This document shows, in pieces, positions 22,760-32,950 of a stretch of DNA of 64,000 bases. The notes beneath the pieces were generated by a model. It searched no databases. It saw only the letters and a program-made list of their open reading frames with translations, and had not been told where the DNA came from. The stretch's first letter is position 1; each line of letters begins with the position of its first letter. The stretch is taken from positions 20,225 to 84,224 of the forward strand of contig LGRX02027144.1 of NCBI GenBank assembly GCA_001247695.2. Direction: 5' to 3'. Made by a program: the position numbers and the translations under genes. The stretch comes from Cymbomonas tetramitiformis. Its lineage: Eukaryota > Chlorophyta > Pyramimonadophyceae > Pyramimonadales > Pyramimonadaceae.

Positions 22760-23446
22760 AGGTTGTAAATACTCGACTTTAGATTGAACCTGTGATCATC
22801 CTGTGATAGACCACCAGGAGAGATCTCACTCTATTCCACCGGCGCACGCCCCATAAGGCAAGACGCGCGTGGTTGGGGCTACTGCTCTAAGATGAAAGCG
22901 AGAGCAGCAGCCCCACTTCCCACCTCAACGCGCTCTCTAGAAAACAACGGGACAACTGTATTTATGATACGATGTCAGAATATCACTAACAGGCTAAAGC
23001 AGTGATATCTCTGTGAACTCGGAACGTGTCGGGTGAAAAGCCTGGATGTGGTGACACGGTAATCAACTATACGGTGTTCGGACTAGTTAGAGCTATGACT
23101 TGCCATACACCAATGACAGCGGTCATATCTCGTTAGATATTCACCATTATTCATGACACGCGCACATGCCGCAATGATGCGAAAGGCATTTTCCAGCCCA
23201 CATCGAGAAAACAACAAGCGCAGCTCGCAATCCCATCATAAACGTTCACCACCCAAGGTGACTGAAATCGCATACCGCCGCTACGCCCAGAGCGCACAAC
23301 CTACGTGAACGGCTTACTTTAGCCAACCACGCCCTTTGTAGTTGAGGGATCGTAACACGAAGCGTGGACTGGGTCTAAGACCTAGGAGAATGCGCTGCAA
23401 TATACCTAACGACCGGTTGGCTCGAGTACCGTACTGTATCTCGGAT
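22760..23446. other. Gene-free stretch
   Basis: No ORF, array or RNA gene is seen. A short imperfect palindrome around GAGAGCAGCAGCCCC lies near 22895-22915. Confidence 0.4.
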
Positions 23447-23494
23447 ATATCAAGGTATGTCTTACGCAAGGTCGACTTTACACAAAACTTCTGA
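23447..23494 (+). repeat. 48-bp inverted repeat, left arm
   Basis: The reverse complement of this segment recurs at 27053-27100 with one mismatch in 48. The pair brackets the second gag-only LTR element. They may be the termini of an older element into which the retrotransposon inserted, as at 829-3914. Confidence 0.75.
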
Positions 23495-23654
23495 AAATAT
23501 TTTTATTCGATAAACATGTCGCTCAAAGCAATCTACACATATTGCGTACTCCGGGTATGCAATTGACCCAGGCATTGAAAAGTTATGGTCGATACCGCTC
23601 AATTATCTCCCATACTTAACCATACATAAGCGGAAACTTAAATCGCTTACATCT

Positions 23655-26600
23655 TGTCAGATATATAGTCGGGTGTATATATATCGGATAACGGAGAATA
23701 CACCCTGAGTTAAGGGTTTCGATATCAGAACGGTAAAAGTCTCCGATTGATAAAAGAGATACACATAAATACTAACGGGTGTTTCCCGTCTACTGGTGAC
23801 GGTCACCCAGCCTACTATAGGAAGTGACAGGTGACAGTCTTTACTGTCGGTGTGTCACATCCAGCACACCACCTAGGGTGGTGACCGGAGCTAGTAGTGA
23901 ACGAAGCAAACAAACTCCCTATTCAACTTCAGGAGGAAACTGTAGCACAACTGGGGGCCTGTACTCTCGGTCAGGGCGGTCCCAGGTCACAGCGAGATTG
24001 TCAGATACTGCTGTTACTTTGCTAAAACCCTAAACACAGCTCAAACTCAGAGAGCCCTTCTGCACATCTAGGAGGCTACACTACAGGTAACTCCTAGGCA
24101 GGCTCGGCGTGACTAATCCTAGCCACTAGTGGTCTTCGGAGCTGTCTGCCCGGCTCGGAGCAGCGTGACTGTGAAGCAGTTGCCGGCCCCCGGGGCCGGT
24201 GATGAATCATTCGTAGAAGAAATTGACGAGTTCTCGATCACGGGAGGCTGCACCACACCGGGATGCTGCCAAGTGCTGCCCGACGGTGGAGCCTCGTCAT
24301 CTGAAGATGAAGCCGGCGACAGCGGAGGGCCGTCCACAAACAACTCGGCAGGCGGTGGCGGCCCGGGATGCCACGGCATCGGAGCCATGTAGAGGCCCTG
24401 CCGTCTTTGCTCCCGCCGTTGGCGACGAGGTGGGATGGCACACGGCACGCCATGAACCATGTCAGTCGGCGAAGCCTCCTTAGCCGGGATCGCCGAGGTA
24501 GTCCACGTAGCACCACCGACCGGTGGAGCCGTGCATGTGCGCGCATCGGCACCACCGACACCGGCAACGGCGTGCGGCGCGGCGGCGGCACAAATTACAA
24601 AGAGTGCGCACACCAAGGAGGAAGTGAGGAGAGATCTCGCGAACCTCGGAATGCCGTTCCCGCAGCCGTACCGTGGTCGCGGCAATGCCACCGAGTCACC
24701 CTCGTCGTCATCGTCGCTCGTGGTGCAAGTTGCGGGCTTGTAGTCGATCACGCGTTCCGGCTCCCCAACCGCGGAGAGCAAATTCATGCTCGGGGCCGGC
24801 TCGTCGGGCACCAAAGCAACCCCCGTGCCCTCAATGAAGTCGGCAAATGTGCGGGTGACGGGAGGGCAGAAGGGGTTTGGCGGACCGGTCCAATCCTCCT
24901 CGGACTCAACCGACGCGTGCGGGGACCGGGGAGTGCGCGGCCGGCTCCGACACCACCGGCAAGTTGGCAGTGAAGGTGTTGATGTTGAACGTTGAAGTTC
25001 CAGCCGCGTGTGCCATCTCAGAGAACTCGGCGACAGCGGACACGAGGACCTCACCGTCCTCCTCGCAGAACGAGCATGCCGAAAGATCGGTGAAGACCTC
25101 CGGTTTCCCGCCCGCAAGCATGCAGAGGGCGTCGAATTCCACGGGGTCGCCGTGGTCGATGGCGTGCTGGAACTTCGCGGCCAGCACGGAGTTCTCGGCC
25201 TCCTCGGCGAAGGCGAACGCCGAGAGCCCGGTCCTGCCCCCGTTCGGGCAGTCCCGGTGCCAATGCCTCGCTCTCCCCTTAGCACACAACTGATTTTGGC
25301 AGTACGGGATTGTCGCACCGCTCTCGCGGTGGAAGGCCACCTTCCGCGAGACGGATTGAGACCAATTCCCCCCTTTGGGGAGGGGCGAGGCTGCGAAACG
25401 GGTCTTGACCCGGCGGTCCGGTTTGTCCGCGCGAGGGGTAAACCCCCGCGGAGACGGTTCGGACTCGGCGGCGACGAGGAAGGTGGCTAATTGCCTCTTC
25501 AAGTCGAGCACCATTGTCCGTAAGTCCTCGATCTCACCCGCCGCACCCGACCCATCAACGCCCTTCTCCATGAAGTGCGTGCCGTGGGAGTACCGGTGTG
25601 CGGATGCGGTGGCGGTGCCCGCCCGCACGTGCTCGCCGTAGCACTCCCGCACCCACTGCTGAATGGTGAGTAGGTCGTGGGCGGCCCGTTGGTCGTGAAG
25701 TAGCAAACGGGACACCACCGGCTGGTAGAAGGTGGCGTCGAGAGCTTTGATGAAAAGGGACTTCACGTCCTCGTCCTGGAGCGTTGATTGATCTCGTCCT
25801 CGCAGCCTTGAGCGCGGCGTTGAAGTCCTCAATGGGTCCATGAGGGTCCACGCCCGCAGCGATGCGGACGGCAAACATGTCCGCCTGTCCCTGGAAGGGG
25901 TCCCCAACCGGGATCATCCGACGGGCGAACTCGAGCAGGACACGCTTACCGTCTGCTGGGAAGCCGGCGTGGGACGAGTCCAACCAGTCCGCTGCGGGCG
26001 ATGAGGGGTCGATCAGCAGCTCGATCGTGGAGAACAATAAATTGTTGGCCTCCACGCGGACGGCCAAAGTAGCGTCGTCCAGCGTGAAGAGCGGGAGGAA
26101 ACCGGTGTCCTCAGTGACGAATGCCGCCTGCAGGGCAGAGACCATTCTCGTGAAGATGGCCGCCGCGTGGGGCTCCGCACCGGAAAATCTCCCCTCTTTG
26201 CCGTCGAACAACTTGCGCTGGACGTGCTTCGCCACCTTCATGTCGAAGTGCTCCCGCTGTAGGGTGCGCACCGATGCCAAAAATGCAGCCCCCGCCGAAT
26301 TAGCGGGCGGCTGTGCCGCTGGCGGGGTCGCGGGTGTGTTGGCATGCCTGGCAGCAACGGAGTCAAAGATTGTGCTTAATGTGCGGCGGCGATGCGCCAT
26401 GCTAGCCGTCGATCTAGTAGAAGCAACCATGATGAAGAAGACTACAGGGGTGGAGTGAGGCAAGAAGACGTGGAAAAAAATGCGGCAGTCTTTGGGCGGC
26501 CAAGAAATGCGGTGGGTCGTCGATACGGCTGCCGTGAGAGAACAGAAATTCCGAGAAGTCGTGTGGTAGATGGCGGCCGATACGAAACGGTGTGGTGACC

Positions 26601-27033
26601 AACCAGGATGCGTAAACCAATCCAACGTTAAATCCCGTAGAAAAGATGTCCTCAAAGGCCTACAGCTAGCCGTAAATCAACCCACAAAATTTAGGCCATA
26701 CCCGCGACTGCCGGCACTTCCACGCGCGGAGCGCCTCACTCCATCTCAAGCGTCTGGCTTTAGCCAATCATCCTTGCGGTGTCGCAGTGGCTAAATAAAG
26801 CGTAAGTGGGGCCAAACCTGTCAGATATATAGTCGGGTGTATATATATCGGATAACGGAGAATAAACCCTGAGTTAAGGGTTTCGATATCAGAACGGTAA
26901 AAGTCTCCGATTGATAAAAGAGATACACATAAATGCTACTAACGGGTGTTTCCCGTCTACTGGTGACGGTCACCCAGCCTACTATAGGAAGTGACAGGTG
27001 ACAGTCTTTACTGTCGGTGTGTCACATCCAGCA
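23655..27033 (-). mobile_element. Gag-only LTR retrotransposon (TR-GAG type), copy 2
   Basis: Direct repeats of 212 and 215 bp (23655-23866, 26819-27033; TGTCAG...CCAGCA) flank a long minus-strand gag-like region, and CATCT is duplicated outside (23650-23654, 27034-27038). The LTRs differ mainly by a 3-bp indel. In the coding orientation the 5' LTR is 26819-27033; the sequence after it contains CCCACTTACGCT, close to CCCACTTCACGCT in the same place in element 1. The two elements therefore probably share a primer tRNA and belong to one lineage. No pol genes are present. Confidence 0.8.
24119..26430 (-). pseudogene. Gag-like polyprotein with two frameshifts
   Basis: Three overlapping minus-strand frames make one protein-like path. 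It starts at about 26430 (MVASTRSTASMAHRRRTL) with a basic N-terminus and a helical capsid-like region. It shifts near 25,800, where VDPHGPIEDFNAALKAAR gives way to the next frame, and continues to a CxxxxC...HWHxxC cluster (YCQNQLCAKGRARHWHRDC, about 25250-25310) that resembles a gag zinc knuckle. It shifts again near 24,920 and ends with a hydrophobic segment (SLVCALFVICAAAAP) and a Pro-rich tail. The shifts could be decay or programmed; I see no slippery heptamer I would trust. Confidence 0.55.
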
Positions 27034-27052
27034 CATCTCACGATCTAGAAAA

Positions 27053-27100
27053 TCAGAAGTTTTGTGTAAAGTCGACCTCGCGTAAGACATACCTTGATAT
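27053..27100 (-). repeat. 48-bp inverted repeat, right arm
   Basis: Partner of 23447-23494. It starts only 20 bp outside the LTR element, while the left arm lies 160 bp away, so the retrotransposon sits off-centre between the arms. Confidence 0.75.
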
Positions 27101-27236
27101 TTCAGAATGACGCCGTTAGAAGAACTACTGTATAGGCTGCAAAACCGAATACATGTTGGGTATTTAGGATCGGTCCGATAGAGAGCCGGGGCAAGTGACT
27201 GCACATGTGGCCGTCCTAGGCAGAGTCGGCACGTTG

Positions 27237-27557
27237 TTAGGAGACTAGTGCTGACAGATAGGGGCATGCATGCCCTACACCGGGACAACTCCCGGCTAGG
27301 GCTGCCAGCTTGATTTCAGCAAGCGCTGCGGGATGCGTTGCGGAAGGTGCCGAGGATGGAGCAACTGATGGAGATGCCACTTGGGAAGCCGGTGGAGTTG
27401 CATGGGGAGCAGTCGGTGGGACAGGTGCTGCGGGAGATGCCGAGGAGGGAGCAGCCGCTGGAGCTGCAATTCCCCCCTGTGTCGGTGTGGCCATAGGAAA
27501 GAGGACGTATACCCCTGGCATTATTGTTTTGTTAATCGGTTTTGGGGTTTTCATCAT
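27237..27557 (-). CDS. Ala/Pro-rich ORF, product unknown
   Basis: 106 codons on the minus strand from MMKTPKPINKTIMPG. The central 50 residues alternate Ala, Pro, Ser and Val, encoded by degenerate GGAGCAGC/GGTGCTGC units, so the openness may be partly a repeat effect. The plus strand of the same stretch is also open. No domain. It might be an exon of a low-complexity surface or wall protein; this is a guess. Confidence 0.25.
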   Translation of the reverse strand: MMKTPKPINKTIMPGVYVLFPMATPTQGGIAAPAAAPSSASPAAPVPPTAPHATPPASQVASPSVAPSSAPSATHPAALAEIKLAALAGSCPGVGHACPYLSALVS

Positions 27558-28055
27558 AAAGCATTAAGAGAAACAATAGTAGGAGGGGGTGAAATAATCA
27601 ATTTCGGCATTGTTTGTTTGTGCGTGACGTAAATACGGCCGTCGATTTTATTTATTCCCGATTGTTTTGTCTGTGTCCAATGCGTGAGCATGGGCTGCAA
27701 ATTATATGTATATATATATATTGTTTGTGTGTTTGTTTTGTGTGGGGAACGCGATGTGGCTTGCCCGATTTAATTACTTGCCAAAAGGTTGATTGGCATT
27801 GTATGATTCAAATCAGATCGTCGTCGTGACACACGACGCCACGAGCGGCAGCTGACAAACATCCAAGCATCCACAAAAGGAGCGCCGTATTGTGTAGTCC
27901 AAGACTTCCGTCCACGCAAGAGGTTGACCAAATAATCATTCCTCTGTAAACTATATTCGGTATTCAATTAATTACTTATCGCGGTACGGTATGTCGGGTC
28001 CTTCGAATTTACAAGTTGTGGGCTGCTACATATGCGCGGTGAATAAATTCAATAC
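27558..28055. other. AT-rich spacer
   Basis: Contains a TATATATATA run at about 27708-27720. No gene supported. Confidence 0.4.
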
Positions 28056-28921
28056 GTGTCACTGCGCGAACAACACCGCGCAAGATATATTCGAGGAGAG
28101 GGGCGTCGGCTCGACAAGATGAAGCCAAAGACCATTCGTACCTTCGGGTTCAAGCGCGACGTTGAACCTGAGAACGTCAATCCGGACCCGACTGTAGCCC
28201 GCCCGGAGGGTCGCAGTGATGTAAATACAAATATATATACGATATATGTGATAACTAGATATATATATCTATCTCTCCAATGCAGAAACGGAGTACATAA
28301 ACACAGCTTCGGACGGTGTACCGAGAGTCTAAAAATCAGATAGACAAAATAACTCAGGGTGTTTTGTTGATCGGAGACGGGAGGCACACGTGGCATGTGA
28401 CATTGCAGGTGACAACCGGGTGAGGGGTGAAAATGAGGTACACCACTGCGCCACCCTTAGGCCGCCCCTTTTTATAGTGTAGAAGTACGTGACCCGCCCG
28501 CCCCCGTTGTACGCGTACAACCGGCGCGGGAACATGTTTTTAGACACAGTGTTAAGACGTCCTTTCTAGTAATATGGAATGCCCCAAATAAATGCGCAAT
28601 AGCTTAAGTATGGGTGTTCAATGAAAGGCATGGACGCCTCCAGTGTTAACGAAATATTTTTTTCCCGCCCGCCCGCCTGCGTTGTACACCCAAAATGTCA
28701 CGTACTTCTACACAATAAAAAGGGTTGCCCTTAGGGGTAGGAAGTTGGTCTCCGCATGACGCGGGCGCTATGCGAATAGTGATGAGCGGTGGGAAAAGGT
28801 CCTGGGCCGTATGCTCCAGCGCATGTACGACCAGAAGGCCAAGATCAAAGGAAGACCGAACTTCAAGGCCATCAAGGGCGGATGGATACGTGTGGTGAAG
28901 AGGGGGAAGGGTGGCAAATAA
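28056..28921 (+). CDS. Small two-exon gene or fragment, split by a MITE
   Basis: The first block (28056-28220) encodes a basic peptide including KMKPKTIRTFGFKRDVEPE and ends at a possible donor GAT|GTAAAT. The second (28781-28921) encodes a 46-residue basic peptide beginning DERWEKVLGRMLQRMYDQKA and ends at TAA. Both are Lys/Arg-rich and look like nucleic-acid-binding or transposon-derived segments. An inverted-repeat element lies between them. The splice phases I can find do not match, so this may be a remnant rather than a working gene. Confidence 0.35.
28453..28737. mobile_element. 285-bp MITE-like element
   Basis: Inverted ends of about 42 bp: CCCTTAGGCCGCCCC then TTTTTATAGTGTAGAAGTAC on the left, mirrored by GTACTTCTACACAATAAAAA and CCCTTAGG on the right. 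Further in, CCCGCCCGCC and GTTGTAC motifs are also inverted. No coding capacity and no clear target duplication. Confidence 0.6.
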
Positions 28922-30102
28922 TTGATTCGCTAGTGGCTCGCTAGTTGCCCAAGAATTTCTCCTCGCCCTTCTTCCTTCGCGGATCCGAAATTTGAAGCTT
29001 GGTACGATGATGACTCTTGGGAGTCAACGGAATTCTTACGAGAATAAGATCATATCCAAGGGTTTGGTTATGTGGCCGAGACGGAATTGTCTCGCCACAC
29101 GAAGTGGGAGCCAATCAACAAAATCATGGTATTGTGCAAGTTTCAACAACTGGGTAATGCGAGCTGCATGCATATCTTTCGCGGTACATGAAAGCTTGAG
29201 CGACCACTCTTTGCGAATGACGCAATGACGTGACCGATCGATGACTTGCGATCCGTGCGAAAATGACATGACCGATCGATGACTTGACCCGACACACCCC
29301 GGCAACAAACCCCCCCCCTGAAGCCCCGATTAGATTCGGGCTGATCATGGACATGTCCATGACCGACCGATAAAAAAATAGCGATCGCAAGCGATTGCCT
29401 GCATCGTCAGATCATCAAATCATCCACTATAACTATCATATCGTGGCAAATCGTGGCACGCTATGCCCGGTTGCCCTACTGCTACAGTAGGGCTCTAGGA
29501 CCTAGAGTCCGAGTCCTACGCTTAGCCTAGGTGTGGTATACTAACTCTTGTATTTACATAAGATAGTAGTTAGAAAAACATTTTGTATTGCCCTACGCGT
29601 GTCTTCGGTTGCGTAGAGCTCAAGCACCTCTCTGCAGCCGCAGAGGACAGAGCGTTTTGTGGGAAGGCGCGAACGCAAAGTAGCTCAACACCCCCCGGCC
29701 TAACCTGTGGAGTGAGTGTCCCACCATTTTTGAAACGTGTACGGTTTCGGCTCCGAATCCTCGCTTTGCTCAAGCAGCGCAAGAGGCCATAAATGCTAGG
29801 ATGGTCGTGCTAGGATGCTAGGATAGTCGTGCGAAGCGACATGCTTCGCTGTATTAGAACTTTCTGCGTGGCCGCACCTCCCTCGTATAACTCCACTTTT
29901 TTTATACGAATAAGAGGAGTAAGCTTTGTATGTGCTCGCCTGCATCCTTCGCTGCTGACCCTCGCTCGAAACTGGAACCAGGAATCAGCATCCACCGATG
30001 TCCTTTTCTCGGCGTGTTGATAGCAGAGTGATGCGCCGCGTGTGTGTTCAAGACGCGCTCGGAGTTTGCATCTGAAGCTCGCGCACGTGTTCCCCAGGAG
30101 CG
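28922..30102. other. Intergenic region and leader of the ISG12-like gene
   Basis: A duplicated motif TGACCGATCGATGACTTG occurs at about 29231 and 29271. Short repeats of GCTAGGAT(G/A)GTCGTGC lie at 29795-29835. The region 29583-29790 is open on both strands but shows no domain. The last 200 bp are GC-richer and are probably the 5' untranslated leader of the gene at 30103. Confidence 0.35.
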
Positions 30103-31095
30103 ATGAAGCTGACAAGCACCTGCCGTCTGGCGCTCACACTGCTCATCGTGTGCAAGGCCATCGCTGCTTCTAGCGCCGAGACTAACGACGAGTCTGCAGA
30201 CGAGGAGGTGAAAGTCTCCATCGAGTGTGGTGCCGTGCTGTATATAGCAGCCGGAGCCGGTGGAACGATTGCAGCAACAGCGGCTGCTAGCGCACTCCCT
30301 CTGGTGTTATGTTCGACGAGTGGATTTTGCGCCGTTGGTGTCGCAGCTGGGTCCCATGCCGCAAGGTGGCAGGCCACCCTACCGTTAATTGCAAAAGGAA
30401 GTGTCTTCGCCTCATTGCAGTCGATCGCCATGGGAGGTACAAGTACAGGTACAGTGCTCGTGAGCGGCGCGCTTGGTGCCTTGGGAGGAGCAAGTTTCCT
30501 GAGAAGCTTTTGCGAGGAGATCGACGCGGTTGACCCCGACTCAAAAACAGGTTCCCTGATCCGTGGCATCGTGGAGGCTGCCCGCGTGAGTTCAAACGGT
30601 ATAGAGACTGTCAAACTGCACGCGGAGCACGCTATGAACGCTGCGTTCCAAGCTGCTACCAATACCTGGAACTTCGCAAAAGCGAAGATCGATGAAGTTG
30701 TTGACGAGATGGAGAAGCGCAAAGCGGAACGAGCGGCAAGAGCGGCGGGATGGGTACCACACGTGCGGTCACAACTGAAAATTTTGATCGCCGAGGAGAT
30801 GGAATCCTATTCAGTTTACAAATCAATGAGGTACAATACAATTCGTGAGGTTGACCAGTGCCTGGCAGGACGATCGAGGGATGCCGACGCCGCTACAAGG
30901 TTTCGCGAGTCGCCTGGAAGCTTCCTGTTGGATGAATACACAAAAGCTTTTACAGCGTGCATTGCTAAACATCCATACGAGGATCAGGTTCCGGCTCGGA
31001 AATGCCTCGAAGACAGACTAGTACTTGACGGGTGTTACTCACGCGGTAACCTAATCGTACTGAGGTCCATGACGAGTGATATTTTGTTATCGTAA
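30103..31095 (+). CDS. ISG12/IFI6-IFI27-like membrane or secreted protein
   Basis: An intronless 330-residue ORF. Residues 1-22 (MKLTSTCRLALTLLIVCKAI) form a classical signal peptide. Residues about 43-130 are almost all Gly, Ala, Ser, Val and Leu, with GFCAVGVAAGSHAARWQ and a following IAKGSVFASLQSIAMGG. This is the pattern of the IFI6/IFI27 (ISG12) family, which has two or three short hydrophobic helices and in animals acts in mitochondrial or nuclear-envelope membranes in innate defence and apoptosis. Residues 150-330 are an extra helical, charged domain with four late Cys (QCLAG, TACIAKH, RKCLED, DGCYSRG) that could form two disulfides. The family call rests on remembered motif and composition; animal-type function should not be assumed. 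Confidence 0.6.
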   Translation: MKLTSTCRLALTLLIVCKAIAASSAETNDESADEEVKVSIECGAVLYIAAGAGGTIAATAAASALPLVLCSTSGFCAVGVAAGSHAARWQATLPLIAKGSVFASLQSIAMGGTSTGTVLVSGALGALGGASFLRSFCEEIDAVDPDSKTGSLIRGIVEAARVSSNGIETVKLHAEHAMNAAFQAATNTWNFAKAKIDEVVDEMEKRKAERAARAAGWVPHVRSQLKILIAEEMESYSVYKSMRYNTIREVDQCLAGRSRDADAATRFRESPGSFLLDEYTKAFTACIAKHPYEDQVPARKCLEDRLVLDGCYSRGNLIVLRSMTSDILLS

Positions 31096-31189
31096 TAATT
31101 TAACAAAGTTAGGAAGAAAAAAATGCGATGTATGAGCCTCGTTTACACTGGATGTCATACTAGCACCCTCGAGCCTACCCTTTCCACGC

Positions 31190-31687
31190 TCACATCCTAA
31201 CGTCCTTCTTGCCAACCTCCTGCTTGGCCGGCATGGTATACGGCGGGAGCTCGCCGATGTCCAGGGCGTCGGCCTGCAACTGCTCTAGGTTCCACGTGTT
31301 GCGAATTAGCTGGTGGCTGGAGGTGACAAAGAGAGGAGGGCGGCTGATGGGGATCAATAATTCAGCCGAGCCCTTCCTTGCACATAGCGCAACGGCACAC
31401 GGCACAACGGCCATCGGCTTTGAAGATTGCTGCTCCACTTGCCCTATGCCCACATTCTTTTTCAGATTGAACCCCCATGAAAAAAGACAATTCTCGAAGT
31501 CCCAACCAAAATTTCCAGGATCCCATCCAAAATTCCCATTTGCTCTATTGAGATGTATACCACACATATCTAAGGTGTTTCCGCGGTACCGTGGGTTCTG
31601 TGGGTCGAGAACTGCTCCGATCGGTTCACATTGCTGGGAGAATTTCACGGATTGGACATCGCCACTCATGCCACCGTGTGTGTGCAA
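31190..31687 (-). CDS. Convergent ORF, product unknown
   Basis: 165 codons on the minus strand, convergent with the ISG12-like gene and ending about 100 bp from its stop. The peptide has two adjacent copies of NFGWDP/NFGWDF near residue 55, a Cys-containing central part and a Lys-rich C-terminus (QEVGKKDVRM). A later Met (MSGDV) is an alternative start. The plus strand is also open here for 193 codons, so coding direction is not certain. No family recognised. Confidence 0.35.
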   Translation of the reverse strand: MHTHGGMSGDVQSVKFSQQCEPIGAVLDPQNPRYRGNTLDMCGIHLNRANGNFGWDPGNFGWDFENCLFSWGFNLKKNVGIGQVEQQSSKPMAVVPCAVALCARKGSAELLIPISRPPLFVTSSHQLIRNTWNLEQLQADALDIGELPPYTMPAKQEVGKKDVRM

Positions 31688-31699
31688 GATCGGGAAAAG

Positions 31700-32002
31700 T
31701 AACCGATATCCTTCACCTGTACATATGTTGAGGACACAATGCCGCTATGGTACAGTAACTCAGCGTCAATATGTCAAATATGCAATATAAATTCAGTATA
31801 TTTGCATAGGCATGCTAGCATATCCCATAGGCATATGCATTATTAGCATACGCTAATTCAAGTCGGATTGTACACGGATTGTCGTCGGAGACTGGGCGCA
31901 TGCCGCAAGGTCACAATCGGTCTCTCTCCAGAGCGAGAGTCGTCGGAGAAGGATTCATGATAATCCACAAGCACGATGAATGTATGTCGGTCACATTGCG
32001 TG
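31700..32002. other. Spacer
   Basis: AT-rich with repeated GCATA(T/C)GC motifs at about 31806-31855. No gene. Confidence 0.4.
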
Positions 32003-32125
32003 TAGAATGTTAGGGATCGCGAGCAGCCATCAAATGTGGTACGTCACCGAACCTGCCGAATCGCGATCTCTAGATATCTGCCACGGTATAGATGTCACAA
32101 GAGGACCGTGCTTGAACATCAATAA

Positions 32126-32197
32126 GCACCGGTAGCTCAGTGGCCGAGCGCTCGAGCGACAACCGAAAGGTCCCTGGTTCGATCCCGGCTTGGTACA
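32126..32197 (+). other. tRNA-like sequence in the TRIM 5' LTR
   Basis: TAGCTCAGTGG (32133-32143) fits an A box and GGTTCGATCCC (32176-32186) is a perfect B box. The ends GCACC and GGTAC almost pair; in the other LTR they are GCACC and GGTGC and pair fully. The anticodon region (CGACAACCGAAAG) does not form a standard arm, so this is a Pol III promoter remnant rather than a working tRNA. It lies in the middle of the LTR and is transcribed in the element's sense direction. Confidence 0.7.
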
Positions 32198-32740
32198 ACA
32201 TTTTTGCTCGAGCTTGCGGAGACGATCGGGTCTTATACAGTGGGAAAGTCCTATCACTATTTATTGATCCTTAACATTGGTATCGAAGCAACGGTTCAGA
32301 ACCGCCTCGAATGTAACGGGCATATTGGCACCTTGATGTGACCTACGCTGATGACGTGGATTCGGGTTGCATCCCAGTAAACTGCGATGCACCTTCGGTG
32401 CGACGGGCGGCATCCCGTATATAATTAATGTGGGACGTCATTCCCTAACCAAATCCTGAACATACGGCTCACAGTAAGTTGTCACGTCATCACATCTGAA
32501 GTTGGGACCGAAACGTCAACGAAACGACACGAATGTAAAGTGCATCGAAGCGTCAAGTGACGCACAAGTCACGCATTTCAAGTGGGGAGATATGTTAGGG
32601 ATCGCGAGCACTCATCAGATGTGGTACGTCATCGAACCTGGCGAAACGGGATATCTATATATCTGGCATTGTATAGATGCCACAAGAGGACCGTGCTTAA
32701 ACATCAATAAGCACCCGTAGCTTAGTGGCAGAGCGCTCGG

Positions 32741-32950
32741 GCTACCTAGGTCTTAATAGCCGCGCGTCGCGACTAATTGCGAACACACCAAAATGCGACT
32801 AATCGTACGATTAGTCGCGTGCCGTGGGGTCTCGGTTTCTATCTCCCACTGAAATTGTCAGTCGCGACTAATTGTGGACACCCCAAAATGCGACTAATCG
32901 TGCGATTCATCGCAACCTAAATAAAGAACGAGTAGTTAGACCCAGCGGGC
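32741..32950. mobile_element. 210-bp insertion in the TRIM 3' LTR
   Basis: Relative to the first LTR, about 210 bp interrupt the tRNA-like part between GCGCTCGG and GGCGACAACC. The insert holds two diverged copies of a roughly 52-bp unit beginning CGCGACTAATTG; the first contains a perfect palindrome, GCGACTAATCGT followed by its complement (about 32796-32819). The termini (GGTCTTAA, TAGACCC) are weakly inverted. It splits the A and B boxes of this copy. Confidence 0.6.

Noticed and set aside
31209..31790. A 193-codon plus-strand ORF
   Set aside because: It overlaps the minus-strand ORF at 31190-31687, whose composition is somewhat more protein-like. Direction is not settled, so only the minus one is listed, at low confidence.
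32126..32197. A functional tRNA gene
   Set aside because: A and B boxes are good, but no proper anticodon arm forms and the sequence is part of a repeated LTR.
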